DNA of 48,520 nucleotides from Acidiphilium sp. (lineage in GTDB: Bacteria; Pseudomonadota; Alphaproteobacteria; Acetobacterales; Acetobacteraceae), in assembly GCA_027449105.1 (NCBI GenBank), contig DAIDMG010000005.1, positions 1-48,520 on the forward strand, written 5' to 3'. A program made the translations under genes and the position numbers. Shown here one piece after another: positions 1 to 8,700 of the stretch (the first letter of the stretch is position 1; each line of letters starts with the position of its first letter). The notes beneath the pieces are model-generated. The model saw nothing but the letters and a program-made list of their open reading frames with translations, searched no databases and was not told where the DNA came from.

Positions 1-623
1 GTCATCACCGTGGCCCTAGGATCCACGATGCCTTCCAGCGCACTCGCGATGGCTTCCTTGCCGTGCGTCGGAATGACCTTCGCCACCACGTCGCCACCCC
101 GCTCGGCTGCGACCAGCACCAGCGGGCGCTTCGTGCCACGGCCGGTCGGGTTCGGAGGATCGCTGTCATCGTGATCGCGGGATGCCTTCGCTCGTTTCCG
201 GGGCGGCGCGCCCGCATCCATCTCGTCGATCTCGACAACGCCCGAGAGGAGTGGATTGGCCTCTGCCATCATGGCGCGGATCCGGTGCCCAAGATGCCAT
301 GCCGTCACGTAATGCACGTCCAGCATCTCACTCAGCTTCACGGCCGGGATGCCCTTCGACGAGGACACGGTCAGATAGATCGCCTGAGCCCATGTCAGTA
401 GCGGCAGATGTGTCCGGTGCATCGGCGTGCCGGCCGTGACGCTGAACTGCCTCCTGCAGGCCTTGCAGCGCCAGAACCTGGTCTTTGGCATGTAGAGCGC
501 GTTGCCAGCCGCCCCGCAGTGATAACACTCGGGGCCGCTCGGCCAACGCGCCTGCTCAAACCATGCCCGTGCGGCATCCTCGTCGGGGAACATCTCGTTG
601 AAGGCGCGCAGCGACAGGTTCAT
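1..623 (-). CDS. IS1595-family transposase, N-terminal part, runs off the left edge
   Basis: This open frame is missing from the ORF track because it has no stop inside the window. I read it from ATG at 623-621 to the edge, about 207 codons without a stop. It starts MNLSLRAFNEMFPDED. An N-terminal zinc ribbon follows (C33 and C36 in CYHCG, C53 and C56 in CKAC), then a helix-turn-helix-like stretch containing TAWHLGHRIRAMM. The first catalytic aspartate of the DDE domain lies in EIDEMD (about D133). This order is the IS1595/ISXO2 architecture: zinc ribbon, then an ISXO2-like DDE nuclease. The second D and the E lie beyond the edge, so completeness cannot be judged. A shorter, mutated relative is present at 48.2-48.5 kb in the same orientation. 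The element end is probably in the bases just right of the start codon, but with no partner end visible I cannot define the inverted repeat. Confidence 0.85.
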   Translation of the reverse strand, partial: MNLSLRAFNEMFPDEDAARAWFEQARWPSGPECYHCGAAGNALYMPKTRFWRCKACRRQFSVTAGTPMHRTHLPLLTWAQAIYLTVSSSKGIPAVKLSEMLDVHYVTAWHLGHRIRAMMAEANPLLSGVVEIDEMDAGAPPRKRAKASRDHDDSDPPNPTGRGTKRPLVLVAAERGGDVVAKVIPTHGKEAIASALEGIVDPRATVM

Positions 624-975
624 GCTTTGTTCTGCATGTTGTGGTCCGCTTAGTCAATTCGAGAGTTCCGATCTGTTTTATGAACGCGACGATATCGTTG
701 TGAGAGCGCCACGTTCTCGTCGATCAAAATAGGGCTGGGTTAGGGAGATGTCTTGGGCGCGTATCTGGGGTCTCCTAGCTTGCCGCTTTGCCGATAATTC
801 GTCCACGCTAGTTTTTGCATCGCTTTGAATCTCGCTCGTCTTTTTTTCGTCGGGAAGACTTGAGCCCGGCGATCACCCATCGGCGCCGATTGACTTGGTG
901 ATGGTCTATGTAGACTTGCCACTACGAAAACAAGCGAGGCCAAAGCCGGCGATGCCACAACTGGACACCATTACT
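624..975. other. Gene-poor gap between the IS1595 element and topA
   Basis: About 350 bases without a gene I can support. The minus-strand ORF of 72 codons (740-958) has no recognisable motif and starts inside low-information sequence. The bases next to 624-660 should hold the terminal repeat of the IS1595 element. In related genomes an rnr (ribonuclease R) gene often follows topA; I could not recognise any part of it here. Confidence 0.5.
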
Positions 976-3618
976 CTACTTTTTGGGTCGACTTGGAGCC
1001 TTGGGACGCTTTCGGCCTAAGGTAGCTGACCGCTTGGGTTGGACCTTGGGCCGCGCAGTTTTAGGCATCGAGATAGTCTTAGAGGATGCGATTTTTGCTT
1101 TCGGCTTCCCGCCACGTTTGGGCAGTTTCTTGCCCTTCTCATTAAGCAGAGCCACAGCACGTTCGAGAGAGACATCTTTGAGTTCTGTTCCCCGCGGCAA
1201 GCTGGCGAGCAAGTCTCCGTGTTGCACGTAGGGGCCAAATCTTCCTTTACGGAGAAGAATCGGGATTCCGTTGGCAGGGTGCGCGCCCAATTCGCGGATA
1301 CCTTCCTGTTTTTTTGCTAGTACTGCTACGGCCCGGTTAAGCCCCACCGTGAGGAGGTCGTCGTCCTCATCCAGTGAAGCGAATATCGACCCCATTTTCA
1401 CGTATGGCCCAAAGCGACCTATACCGGCATGGATGTCTTGTTTCGTTTCTGGATGGACACCGATCATGCGCGGTAGCGACAATAATCCCAAAGCCCGATC
1501 CAAGGACAAATTTTCGCCATCCATGCCACGAGGGAGAGAGATCCGCCGAGGTTTGAATTTTTTGTTGTCAGGATCAAGCTCACCGAGCTGCACATAGAGG
1601 CCGTAAGGCCCACGCCGTAATGTCACCGGCACCCCATTTGGATCTTTGCCAAGGACACGCATACCGTCCCGTAGGGTATCAGCCACGTCGTTCGTACCGT
1701 CGATGGCGAGTTTGCGCGTGTACTGGCATTCCGGATAATTCGAACAGCCAATAAACGCGCCGAAACGCCCCAACTTTAAACTAAGTCGCCCCGATCCGCA
1801 TGCCTGGCACACCCGTGGGTCGGTGCCATCTTCGCGGGGTGGAAAGAAATGCGGCCCGAGCTCGGCATCCAACGTTTCAATTACATCCGAGATCTTGAGA
1901 TCTTTTGTCTGCTCGACTGCAGAGAAAAAATCGGCCCAAAAATCTCGCATCACAGCTCGCCAGTCGATGGAACCAGCGGAAATCTCGTCGAGTTTTTCCT
2001 CAAGAGCAGCAGTAAAACCCGTATCTACGTAGCGGCCGAAAAAGGCGACTAGAAAAGCGGTGACAAGGCGGCCGCGGTCCTCGGGTATGAAGCGCCGGTT
2101 GTCCATGCGTACGTAATTGCGGTCGCGCAATACAGAAAGAATGGAGGCGTAAGTGGACGGGCGACCGATTCCGAGCTCCTCCATTTTCTTGACAAGACTT
2201 GCCTCGGAGTAGCGTGGCGGAGGTTGGGTGAAATGTTGTTCAGCCGCAACGGTGTCAGTGCTCAGCAGGTCGCCACTCGCCATCGGGGGTAGCAGGCGAC
2301 TTTCAGCGTCTTCGGCCCCAGCGTCATCGACATCCTCATGATACAAACGAAGGAAGCCGTCGAATGCCAGCACCGAACCTGTAGCGCGTAGAACGTTACC
2401 CGACGAATCGGATATCTCGACACTAGTCTGGTCAAGCTCCGCCGACTCCATCTGAGAGGCCAGCGCGCGCTTATAGATCAAGTCATAAAGCCGTGCTTGG
2501 TCTCTGTTCAATGCACGCATAACTTTATCCGGTATTCGACCGAAGTCCGTTGGTCGAATCGCTTCGTGTGCTTCTTGTGCGTTCTTTGCCTTGGATTGAT
2601 AAAGCCGCGCCGCTCTGGGAAGATATTTCTCGCCAAAGCCGGATTGAATTCGAGCCCGTGCAGCAGAAATTGCTTCGCCAGCCATTTGTACCCCGTCGGT
2701 GCGCATATAGGTGATGAGCCCAACGGTCTCACCATCAAGGTCAACGCCCTCATATAGCTGCTGAGCTAGGCGCATCGTCTGCTGGGCCGATAGACCAAGC
2801 TTCCGAGATGCATCCTGCTGCAAAGTTGATGTCGTAAACGGGGGCAGCGGATGACGCCTCGTTCGCCGCTTTTCGACCGACGCGATTTTAAACACCCCGC
2901 TCTCGACGGCCGCTTTTGCGGCCATGGCTGCAGTTTCGCTTGGTATGCCGAATTGTTCGACCTTGCGCCCGGCAAGATGGGTGAGTTTTGCTGCGAAGGA
3001 GGCGCCATTCGGAGTCAAGAACTCAGCACTGATTGTCCAGTACTCGCGCGCGCGGAAGACTTCGATTTCTGCTTCCCGCTCGCAGATCAGGCGCAGGGCC
3101 ACTGACTGTACACGACCGGCACTGCGACTGCCCGGCAGCTTCCTCCAGAGCACTGGCGAGAGTGTAAAGCCGACCAGATAATCGAGTGCGCGGCGTGCGA
3201 GATAAGCCTCGATCAGTGCGGCATCGAGATCACGAGGCGCTTTCAATGCCGCTTGGATTGCTGATTTGGTGATTTCGTTAAAAGTGATTCGCCGAACCTT
3301 TATACCATCGAGAGCGTGGCGATCCTCAAGCATTGCCCGCACATGCCAAGAAATCGCTTCCCCTTCACGGTCTGGGTCGGTTGCGAGATAGAGTGTATCC
3401 GCGCTCTTCAAGGCCTTCGCAATTGCGGAGACCTGTTTTTCGCCACGCGCGTCAGCTTCCCAAGCCATTGCAAAGCTCTGTTCTGGCATCACTGATCCAT
3501 CTTTCGCCGGCAGATCGCGGACATGGCCCAGTGAAGCGAGCACGGTGAATCCGTTGCCCAGATACTTGTTTATGGTTTTGGCCTTTGCGGGGGATTCAAC
3601 GACGACGATGGCGTTCAT
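976..3618 (-). CDS. topA: DNA topoisomerase I (type IA)
   Basis: The enzyme relaxes negatively supercoiled DNA through a transient 5'-phosphotyrosine link. The 880-residue protein starts with a Toprim domain (VVVESPAKAKTINKYLG at 5-21, then the acidic ATDPDREGEAIS at 79-90). The catalytic tyrosine is Y304 in GLITYMRTDG. A single four-cysteine zinc ribbon follows (C604, C607, C625, C631). After it come zinc-less TopA C-terminal repeats, seen as three related GRFGPYV or GPYGLYV motifs, and a Lys/Arg/Pro-rich tail. Length and domain order fit alphaproteobacterial TopA. The ATG start directly precedes the Toprim strand. The sequence upstream is a decayed dprA, the usual neighbour of topA in this group, so topA has outlived its partner gene. 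Confidence 0.97.
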   Translation of the reverse strand: MNAIVVVESPAKAKTINKYLGNGFTVLASLGHVRDLPAKDGSVMPEQSFAMAWEADARGEKQVSAIAKALKSADTLYLATDPDREGEAISWHVRAMLEDRHALDGIKVRRITFNEITKSAIQAALKAPRDLDAALIEAYLARRALDYLVGFTLSPVLWRKLPGSRSAGRVQSVALRLICEREAEIEVFRAREYWTISAEFLTPNGASFAAKLTHLAGRKVEQFGIPSETAAMAAKAAVESGVFKIASVEKRRTRRHPLPPFTTSTLQQDASRKLGLSAQQTMRLAQQLYEGVDLDGETVGLITYMRTDGVQMAGEAISAARARIQSGFGEKYLPRAARLYQSKAKNAQEAHEAIRPTDFGRIPDKVMRALNRDQARLYDLIYKRALASQMESAELDQTSVEISDSSGNVLRATGSVLAFDGFLRLYHEDVDDAGAEDAESRLLPPMASGDLLSTDTVAAEQHFTQPPPRYSEASLVKKMEELGIGRPSTYASILSVLRDRNYVRMDNRRFIPEDRGRLVTAFLVAFFGRYVDTGFTAALEEKLDEISAGSIDWRAVMRDFWADFFSAVEQTKDLKISDVIETLDAELGPHFFPPREDGTDPRVCQACGSGRLSLKLGRFGAFIGCSNYPECQYTRKLAIDGTNDVADTLRDGMRVLGKDPNGVPVTLRRGPYGLYVQLGELDPDNKKFKPRRISLPRGMDGENLSLDRALGLLSLPRMIGVHPETKQDIHAGIGRFGPYVKMGSIFASLDEDDDLLTVGLNRAVAVLAKKQEGIRELGAHPANGIPILLRKGRFGPYVQHGDLLASLPRGTELKDVSLERAVALLNEKGKKLPKRGGKPKAKIASSKTISMPKTARPKVQPKRSATLGRKRPKAPSRPKK

Positions 3619-3637
3619 TCAGATCCGTTCATTTCGA

Positions 3638-3795
3638 AATTGCATGGACCGGGTCAGGGCAGGTAGCCAGCCAAGCAAGTGTTCCGCAGGGCTGCTCCGA
3701 TCTGCCGGCTCCGGCTCCATGACACAACGGAGGAGGAGAACTGACAGCGCTGGAGCATCTCGTCAACCGGTGTCGTTCCGACTTTTATGATATGG
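3638..3795 (-). pseudogene. dprA: Decayed 3' end of dprA (DNA processing protein A), frameshifted
   Basis: On the minus strand just upstream of topA one frame gives TTPVDEMLQRCQFSSSVV, which resembles the C-terminal winged helix of DprA (typically TPVDEL.RRCQFS...V). The match then breaks and continues in another frame as AGAGRSEQPCGTLAWLA, resembling the ELAGR-E-LPG-VALL end of DprA. DprA protects incoming single-stranded DNA and loads RecA during transformation. The nucleotide-binding Rossmann part is absent: plsY lies directly upstream. Synteny (pyrB-pyrC-plsY-dprA-topA) supports the identification. The call rests on short matches recalled from family knowledge, so confidence is moderate. 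Confidence 0.55.
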
Positions 3796-3921
3796 CGGGG
3801 AATAGCCATCCGGCGACGATGCGTTTGCTGGTGGCAATCCTGTGCTGCACCGGGCATGCGCATAGGTGCGCCCGGGCCGATGCCTATCGGCGCCAGAAGA
3901 AGCGGTTTCGGGTGTGGTAAA

Positions 3922-3943
3922 GCAAATCCCGCATTGGATTTGC
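3922..3943 (-). terminator. Hairpin just after plsY, possible terminator
   Basis: GCAAATCC and GGATTTGC form a perfect 8-bp stem around a 6-base loop, beginning four bases past the plsY stop codon on the minus strand. Only three T residues follow on the transcribed strand, so intrinsic termination would be weak. Its position at the end of the pyrB-pyrC-plsY unit supports a 3' end function. Confidence 0.5.
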
Positions 3944-3946
3944 GGG

Positions 3947-4516
3947 CTATAAAGCGCCAAAATTTATGTGCGGTTCTTCACCGCAGCGCAGTCTCTTGAT
4001 GTTGCTTCGATGTTTGTAAACGACCAATGCTGCGATCGCCGCCGTGCACGCCGTGGTCGGCCAAGGTTCACCGAAAATCATGGCGACAAGTGGACTAACT
4101 CCGAACGCACTGAGGGCTGCAGCCGACGAGTAACGTTTCCATAGCGCCATGCCGATCCAAGTCGCACATGCAAGCACGCCGACCGGGAAGGCTAATGCCA
4201 GTAGCACGCCCAAGCCGGTTGCGACCCCCTTGCCGCCGCGAAAACGGAGCCATATCGGAAACATGTGTCCGACAACGGCGAACATTGCGCTGATCACAGG
4301 GTTGCTGCCTGCGATCAGCACTGCCACCACACCTTTTAAGCCATCAAGCAATAGGGTTAATGCGGCAAGCCCTTTACGTCCGGTACGCAACACATTTGTT
4401 GCGCCTATGTTGCCGGAACCAATGTCACGAATATCGCCCAAGCCTGCGAACCGCGTAAGTAGAAGCCCAAACGGAACCGAACATATAAGATAAGCGACTA
4501 AGGCGTTACGCATCAT
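3947..4516 (-). CDS. plsY: Acyl-phosphate:glycerol-3-phosphate acyltransferase
   Basis: This inner-membrane enzyme moves the acyl group from acyl-phosphate (made by PlsX, also in this window) to glycerol 3-phosphate, the first step of phospholipid synthesis. The 189-residue protein is strongly hydrophobic with several membrane segments. The three family motifs are visible: SGNIGATNVLRTG near 34-46, FRGGKGVATGLG in the second cytoplasmic loop, and HRSNIKRLRCGEEP near the C-terminus. The ATG start overlaps the pyrC stop as ATGA, which indicates translational coupling. A hairpin lies right after its stop codon, so it is probably the last gene of the pyrB-pyrC-plsY unit. Confidence 0.96.
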   Translation of the reverse strand: MMRNALVAYLICSVPFGLLLTRFAGLGDIRDIGSGNIGATNVLRTGRKGLAALTLLLDGLKGVVAVLIAGSNPVISAMFAVVGHMFPIWLRFRGGKGVATGLGVLLALAFPVGVLACATWIGMALWKRYSSAAALSAFGVSPLVAMIFGEPWPTTACTAAIAALVVYKHRSNIKRLRCGEEPHINFGAL

Positions 4517-5796
4517 CCGAATACCCGCCGTCCAGCTTTCCAGGTACCGATCACGATGCCTTCGACCGCGCGACCGTCAAACGGAGTGTTTTGTGCTTTG
4601 CCAGGCAGACTGCCGGATTGAATCAACCAAGCGCGCTCTGGCGCGAATAGGCAGAGATCCGCCGGCCTTCCTTTGCCGATTCGGCCGGTGTCGAGTCCGA
4701 AGAGGCTGCCTGGCCGCGTGGTCAGTAGGGCGAGGGCCGCCATCATCGACAGCTCCCCACTATGAACTTTCGCGAGCGTGATTGCGAGCAATGTCGCGAG
4801 CCCGGAGGCGCCCGGTGCAGCTTCGGCAAAAGGCAGGCGTTTGTCATCGGCATCCCGGGGCTGGTGGTCCGACACGATCGCATCAATTGTCCCATCTGCC
4901 AGACCAGCGACGATGGCTACGCGATCTTCTTCCATTCGCAATGGCGGTGACAGCTTGGCATACGTGCGAAAGTCGCCGATTGCGGTTTCATTTAGGTCGA
5001 AATAGGGTGGGGCCGTATCGCAGGTGACATTGATGCCCCGCGCCTTTGCCTGGCGAATCAGGTCAAGTGCTTCGCCAGTGGAAATGTGCGCGAAATGAAC
5101 CATGCCACGGGTGAGTTCGACAAGCCTGAGATCCCGCTCGACCATCATGGCTTCGGCGCAGGCGGGGATTCCGGGAAGGCCCATAAGTGTGGCGCGTGCG
5201 CTTTCAGTTGCCGCACCACCGGCCAGACTAGGTTCTTCCGGATGCTGCACGATCACTGCACCGAAACCTCGTGCATAGGAAAGCGCCCGGCGCATCAGAG
5301 CAGCTGATCCTATGGCGCGTGTACCGTCGGTGAAAGCGATCGCTCCGGCCTCGCGCAGTAATCCATATTCTGCGATCGTTTTTCCAATACAGCCTCGGGT
5401 TGCGGCGCCATAGGGCAGGATATTGATGCGTCCGGTGGCGTCTCCAGCGGACGCCAAAGCCCGGACCAGGGCAGCATCATCGGTTGCTGGCGCGTTATCG
5501 GGGAGCACGGCTACAGTGGTGATGCCGCCAGCAGATGCGGCCACGGCTGCGGATTCGACCGTTTCGCGATATTCGAAGCCGGGTTCGCCGAGTGATGCGC
5601 GTAAGTCTACAAGTCCGGGGCAGAGTACCATCCCCGAAGCATCTATGGTCGTGGATCCCTCTGGCTCCCCAAAATTGCCGCCAAAATCGAGGATCTTGCC
5701 TGCCTTGATTAGCAGGTCGCCAACCTCATCATAACCGGTTGCCGGATCGACAATTCTGGCGCCGGTAATGAGCGTGTCGCGGGGGGGATCAAACAT
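4513..5796 (-). CDS. pyrC: Dihydroorotase-like protein lacking metal ligands (PyrC'/PyrX type)
   Basis: The fold and length (427 residues) are those of class I dihydroorotase, the third step of pyrimidine synthesis. The usual ligands are missing. The HxH motif in PGLVDxHxHxREPG is [11 protein letters not shown] (63-73). The HCE region reads VQHPEEPS. The TPHH motif reads TAPPYFDL (261-268). The last motif, normally DHAPH, is DHQPR, keeping D310. Such inactive homologues are known in other bacteria as structural partners of aspartate transcarbamoylase (PyrC' in Pseudomonas). The gene overlaps the end of pyrB by 8 bases, which fits that role. I infer a non-catalytic subunit, with an active dihydroorotase encoded elsewhere in the genome. 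Confidence 0.88.
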   Translation of the reverse strand: MFDPPRDTLITGARIVDPATGYDEVGDLLIKAGKILDFGGNFGEPEGSTTIDASGMVLCPGLVDLRASLGEPGFEYRETVESAAVAASAGGITTVAVLPDNAPATDDAALVRALASAGDATGRINILPYGAATRGCIGKTIAEYGLLREAGAIAFTDGTRAIGSAALMRRALSYARGFGAVIVQHPEEPSLAGGAATESARATLMGLPGIPACAEAMMVERDLRLVELTRGMVHFAHISTGEALDLIRQAKARGINVTCDTAPPYFDLNETAIGDFRTYAKLSPPLRMEEDRVAIVAGLADGTIDAIVSDHQPRDADDKRLPFAEAAPGASGLATLLAITLAKVHSGELSMMAALALLTTRPGSLFGLDTGRIGKGRPADLCLFAPERAWLIQSGSLPGKAQNTPFDGRAVEGIVIGTWKAGRRVFG

Positions 5797-6739
5797 TGCC
5801 GAATGCCCGTTGAGCTAGCGTATCGAGCACGGCCATTCGCACGGCAACGCCCATCTCAACTTGCTCTCGAATTACAGAGTGCGCCGAATCATCGGCAACT
5901 TGGCTAGCGATTTCCACGCCGCGGTTCATGGGGCCAGGGTGCATCACCAAGGCATCAGGCTTGGCGTACGAAAGTTTCGCGGGATCCAGTCCAAAATATG
6001 TAAAATATTCACGAGCGCTTGGGATTAACCCACCACCGGTTTGATCTACGATCATTCGCTCAGTCTGTAAGCGAAGCGCCATTACTACGTCCGCGCCTTC
6101 GAGGGCTGGACGCATGTCGTGGTAAACAGTTACACCAAATTGCTCGATGCCCGTAGGAATTAGAGTTGGGGGGCCTATAACGCGGACGTGGCAGCCCATC
6201 GATGTCAGTAACAAAAAGTTCGATCGCGCAACGCGCGAATGCGCGATGTCGCCGCAGATAACGACGATTAACCCTTCAAGTCGGCCACGATGCCGGCGGA
6301 TGGTTAAGGCGTCAAGCAATGCTTGAGTTGGGTGTTCGTGCATGCCGTCGCCTGCATTTATAACGGCGGCATCGACCTTCTGCGCTAGTAAGGCGGGTGC
6401 TCCCGAGGATTTGTGGCGTACGACCAATATGTCGCAATTCATAGCGTTAAGCGTCGCAGCGGTGTCCAGCAGTGTTTCACCCTTTGAAACCGAGGATGTT
6501 GAAACCGGCATATTGATGACATCGGCGCCGAGTCGTTTTCCCGCCAATTCAAAACTGGTGCGTGTGCGCGTACTGTCCTCGAAAAACAAATTAATCAGCG
6601 TCTTGCTCCGCAGCACATCGCGTCGGGTTTCCCCCGAGCGGTTGAGGAGAGCATAGCTCTCCGCAAGGTCAAGTAGGCTGCTGATGACAGCGGGGTTTAA
6701 TCCTTCGATTCCCAGAAGGTGCCGGCCTGGTACGAGCAT
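5789..6739 (-). CDS. pyrB: Aspartate carbamoyltransferase catalytic subunit
   Basis: It joins carbamoyl phosphate and L-aspartate to N-carbamoyl-aspartate, the committed step of pyrimidine synthesis. The carbamoyl-phosphate loop [12 protein letters not shown] is at 53-64. [12 protein letters not shown] lies mid-protein and [13 protein letters not shown] near the C-terminus; all three are hallmarks of the family. The length of 316 residues is normal. No pyrI regulatory gene is adjacent. The overlap with the dihydroorotase-like gene suggests the two form a complex. The ATG at 6739 is the first start in frame and leads straight into the typical N-terminal helix. Confidence 0.97.
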   Translation of the reverse strand: MLVPGRHLLGIEGLNPAVISSLLDLAESYALLNRSGETRRDVLRSKTLINLFFEDSTRTRTSFELAGKRLGADVINMPVSTSSVSKGETLLDTAATLNAMNCDILVVRHKSSGAPALLAQKVDAAVINAGDGMHEHPTQALLDALTIRRHRGRLEGLIVVICGDIAHSRVARSNFLLLTSMGCHVRVIGPPTLIPTGIEQFGVTVYHDMRPALEGADVVMALRLQTERMIVDQTGGGLIPSAREYFTYFGLDPAKLSYAKPDALVMHPGPMNRGVEIASQVADDSAHSVIREQVEMGVAVRMAVLDTLAQRAFGNV

Positions 6740-7315
6740 GCGAGGCTCATACCCCGGGCCGCACTAGTAGAAAAGCCTACACTGCGTTGTCGGGGTTGGA
6801 GCGGCCAATTTTCACAAAGAGATTCGGCCTGTATCGACTGGGCATCGCACGCGTAGCTGACGGTACCGCTGCCTTACTTTCCGACCCAGCCGGTTAAAGT
6901 TGAGCAAGATCGGATCCTGCGCGATGTGGCACGTGGCTAATTGGAAGAACAGATGCGCGGCATTTATCTCCAACGGCTGGAGGTCTGTAATCTGGCTCTG
7001 TCGGTCCGGAGGAACCGCGTCCACCAGAATCGCGGGAGAACCGGCAAGGTTGGCTGAGCTGTAGGAGCCCTCGGAACAGGTGAAACCTGTCTGCATGTCA
7101 CAGGGCCCCTCGTGCTGCGGCCACGTTGACGGGCGCAGCTTAGGAACTTCCGGCTTCGCCGCGAGGTGCTTCGAGCGGTCATCGACCTTGTGGATCAGAG
7201 ATGCCTCAGAGCTAACTTGCTTGCCCCGAACCGTCTCCTCTGCTAAGCCGCGCGCTTCACGGTTTGGTAACACTGCCGCACCGCAACCAATTTTGACCGA
7301 AGTAGAGATTATCCG
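6740..7315. other. Divergent intergenic region pyrB/rpmF
   Basis: About 575 bases separate the pyrB and rpmF starts, so promoters in both directions are expected here. A 153-codon minus-strand ORF (6812-7273) is open, but its product has no recognisable domain. In related genomes a yceD/DUF177 gene precedes rpmF. I translated all three plus frames, found stops throughout and no convincing DUF177 match, so that gene is lost, moved or decayed beyond recognition. Confidence 0.5.
6812..7273 (-). CDS. Unrecognised ORF upstream of pyrB, doubtful
   Basis: This open frame of 153 codons ends 72 bases before the pyrB start, on the same strand. The product has no signal peptide, no membrane segment and no motif I recognise; it is rich in scattered polar residues. 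It lies where a degraded gene could be expected, so it may be a chance frame through dead sequence. I keep it only because of its length and position. Confidence 0.15.
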   Translation of the reverse strand: MLPNREARGLAEETVRGKQVSSEASLIHKVDDRSKHLAAKPEVPKLRPSTWPQHEGPCDMQTGFTCSEGSYSSANLAGSPAILVDAVPPDRQSQITDLQPLEINAAHLFFQLATCHIAQDPILLNFNRLGRKVRQRYRQLRVRCPVDTGRISL

Positions 7316-7519
7316 ATGGCCGTACCCAAGCGAAAGACTTCCCCCTCACGGCGCGGTATGCGCCGCAGCCATCACGGCCTCGCCGCAGAATCACACGCCG
7401 AATGCAATAATTGTGGAGAGCTCAAGCGCCCTCATCATGTTTGCGGCCATTGTGGCCATTACGATGGTCGAGAAGTGGCGGCGGCCGGCAAAGCATTGAA
7501 GGGTGTGGTGCGAGTCTGA
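7316..7519 (+). CDS. rpmF: 50S ribosomal protein L32
   Basis: This 67-residue basic protein begins [20 protein letters not shown], the diagnostic L32 N-terminus. Four cysteines (C30, C33, C43, C46) form the zinc-binding version of the protein. It is a structural component of the large ribosomal subunit. It precedes plsX, the conserved bacterial rpmF-plsX-fabH arrangement that ties ribosome and fatty acid gene expression together. The spacing to plsX is about 27 bases. Confidence 0.98.
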   Translation: MAVPKRKTSPSRRGMRRSHHGLAAESHAECNNCGELKRPHHVCGHCGHYDGREVAAAGKALKGVVRV

Positions 7520-7546
7520 CGCACTTCACCTAACCGGTCCCGTGGC

Positions 7547-8698
7547 GTGGTGTTTGTTGTGAGTGAGCTCTCCGAATCCCAGTTGGGCGAGACCAGGGCA
7601 GATGCATTAACCACTGCCCTAGGGCCGCAAGGCAGCGTGTTGCTTGCTGTCGATGCCATGGGGGGAGATAACGCACCTGCTGCGATCATTTCCGGGCTTG
7701 AAATAGCGGCGGAGCGCCATCCTCAGGCTCGCTTTTTGGTTTTTGGCTCGGAAAGTGGAATACGCCCGCTACTGGCCGGTACGAAACGCTTGGCAGGCCG
7801 TGTATTGTTGCGCCCGACGACCGAGCAGATCACGGATGACCTTAAACCGACCGCTGCCTTGCGTTTACGCGACGCATCAATGCGCCGCGCGATTGAAGCC
7901 GTTGCAGATGGCGAAGCTGCTGGCGTTGTATCGGCAGGCAATACAGGGGCCTTACTGGCACTTGCAAAAATTGTTCTGAAGACAATGAGCGGCATTGATC
8001 GTCCGGCGATGGCGGCGATCGGTCCGTCTGCCAGAGGTGATGTCGTTATGCTTGATCTTGGCGCCAACATGCTTTGCGATGCTCGGAACCTCGTCGAGTT
8101 CGCGGTTATGGGTGAAGCATTTGCGCGGACTGTCCTTGGATTGCCCCATGCCACTATCGGATTACTGAATGTCGGGTCCGAGGAAATGAAGGGCGATGAA
8201 ATTCTGAAGCGGGCCGCTGAAGCGCTCCGAATGAGCCCGATCAGTCAGCAGTTTCATGGGTTTGTCGAAGGGCACGATATTGCTGCAGGCACGGTTGACG
8301 TAATTGTTACAGATGGTTTTACCGGTAACGTAGCGTTAAAAACCGGGGAAGGAGCTTTGAAGTTGGTGGCTGAGCTGCTGCGGCGTGTCTTTACAGCTTC
8401 GCCGATCGCGAGACTTGCCTATCTTTTGGCGCGCCCCGGCCTGAACCGCCTTCGAGAGTGGCTAGATCCCAGGCGCTATAATGGAGCCGTTCTCCTTGGC
8501 CTGAATGGCGTCGTGGTGAAGTCGCACGGCGGCGCAGATGCGGAAGGATTTGCCCACGCAGTGGATGTTGCCCTCGACATGGTGGTCAATCGCTTTAACG
8601 AGCGGATCCGGGATGGTTTGAAACAGCACGAAAATCGCGCTGCCTTGGTCACTGTGCCGATTCCGGCACCGCCTCGCACGCAAACTGCGGCAAACTGA
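7547..8698 (+). CDS. plsX: Phosphate acyltransferase
   Basis: PlsX converts acyl-ACP to acyl-phosphate, the donor used by PlsY. The core starts with LLAVDAMGGDNAPAAII at about residue 32. It continues with GVVSAGNTGALLALA and with VIVTDGFTGNVALKTGEGA, all conserved in PlsX. The 383-residue frame uses a GTG start at 7547; a second GTG follows directly, and the roughly 30 residues before the conserved core are not typical, so the true start may lie downstream. It sits between rpmF and fabH with only two bases before fabH. Confidence 0.96.
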   Translation: MVFVVSELSESQLGETRADALTTALGPQGSVLLAVDAMGGDNAPAAIISGLEIAAERHPQARFLVFGSESGIRPLLAGTKRLAGRVLLRPTTEQITDDLKPTAALRLRDASMRRAIEAVADGEAAGVVSAGNTGALLALAKIVLKTMSGIDRPAMAAIGPSARGDVVMLDLGANMLCDARNLVEFAVMGEAFARTVLGLPHATIGLLNVGSEEMKGDEILKRAAEALRMSPISQQFHGFVEGHDIAAGTVDVIVTDGFTGNVALKTGEGALKLVAELLRRVFTASPIARLAYLLARPGLNRLREWLDPRRYNGAVLLGLNGVVVKSHGGADAEGFAHAVDVALDMVVNRFNERIRDGLKQHENRAALVTVPIPAPPRTQTAAN

Positions 8699-8700
8699 TC

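Noticed and set aside
740-958. 72-codon minus ORF downstream of topA as a gene or rnr remnant
   Set aside because: No motif of ribonuclease R or other families is visible and the frame is short.
3640-3720. SRP (4.5S) RNA, suggested by GGTCAGGGCAGG
   Set aside because: The conserved GGAA tetraloop core is absent and the opposite strand explains the sequence better as a dprA relic.
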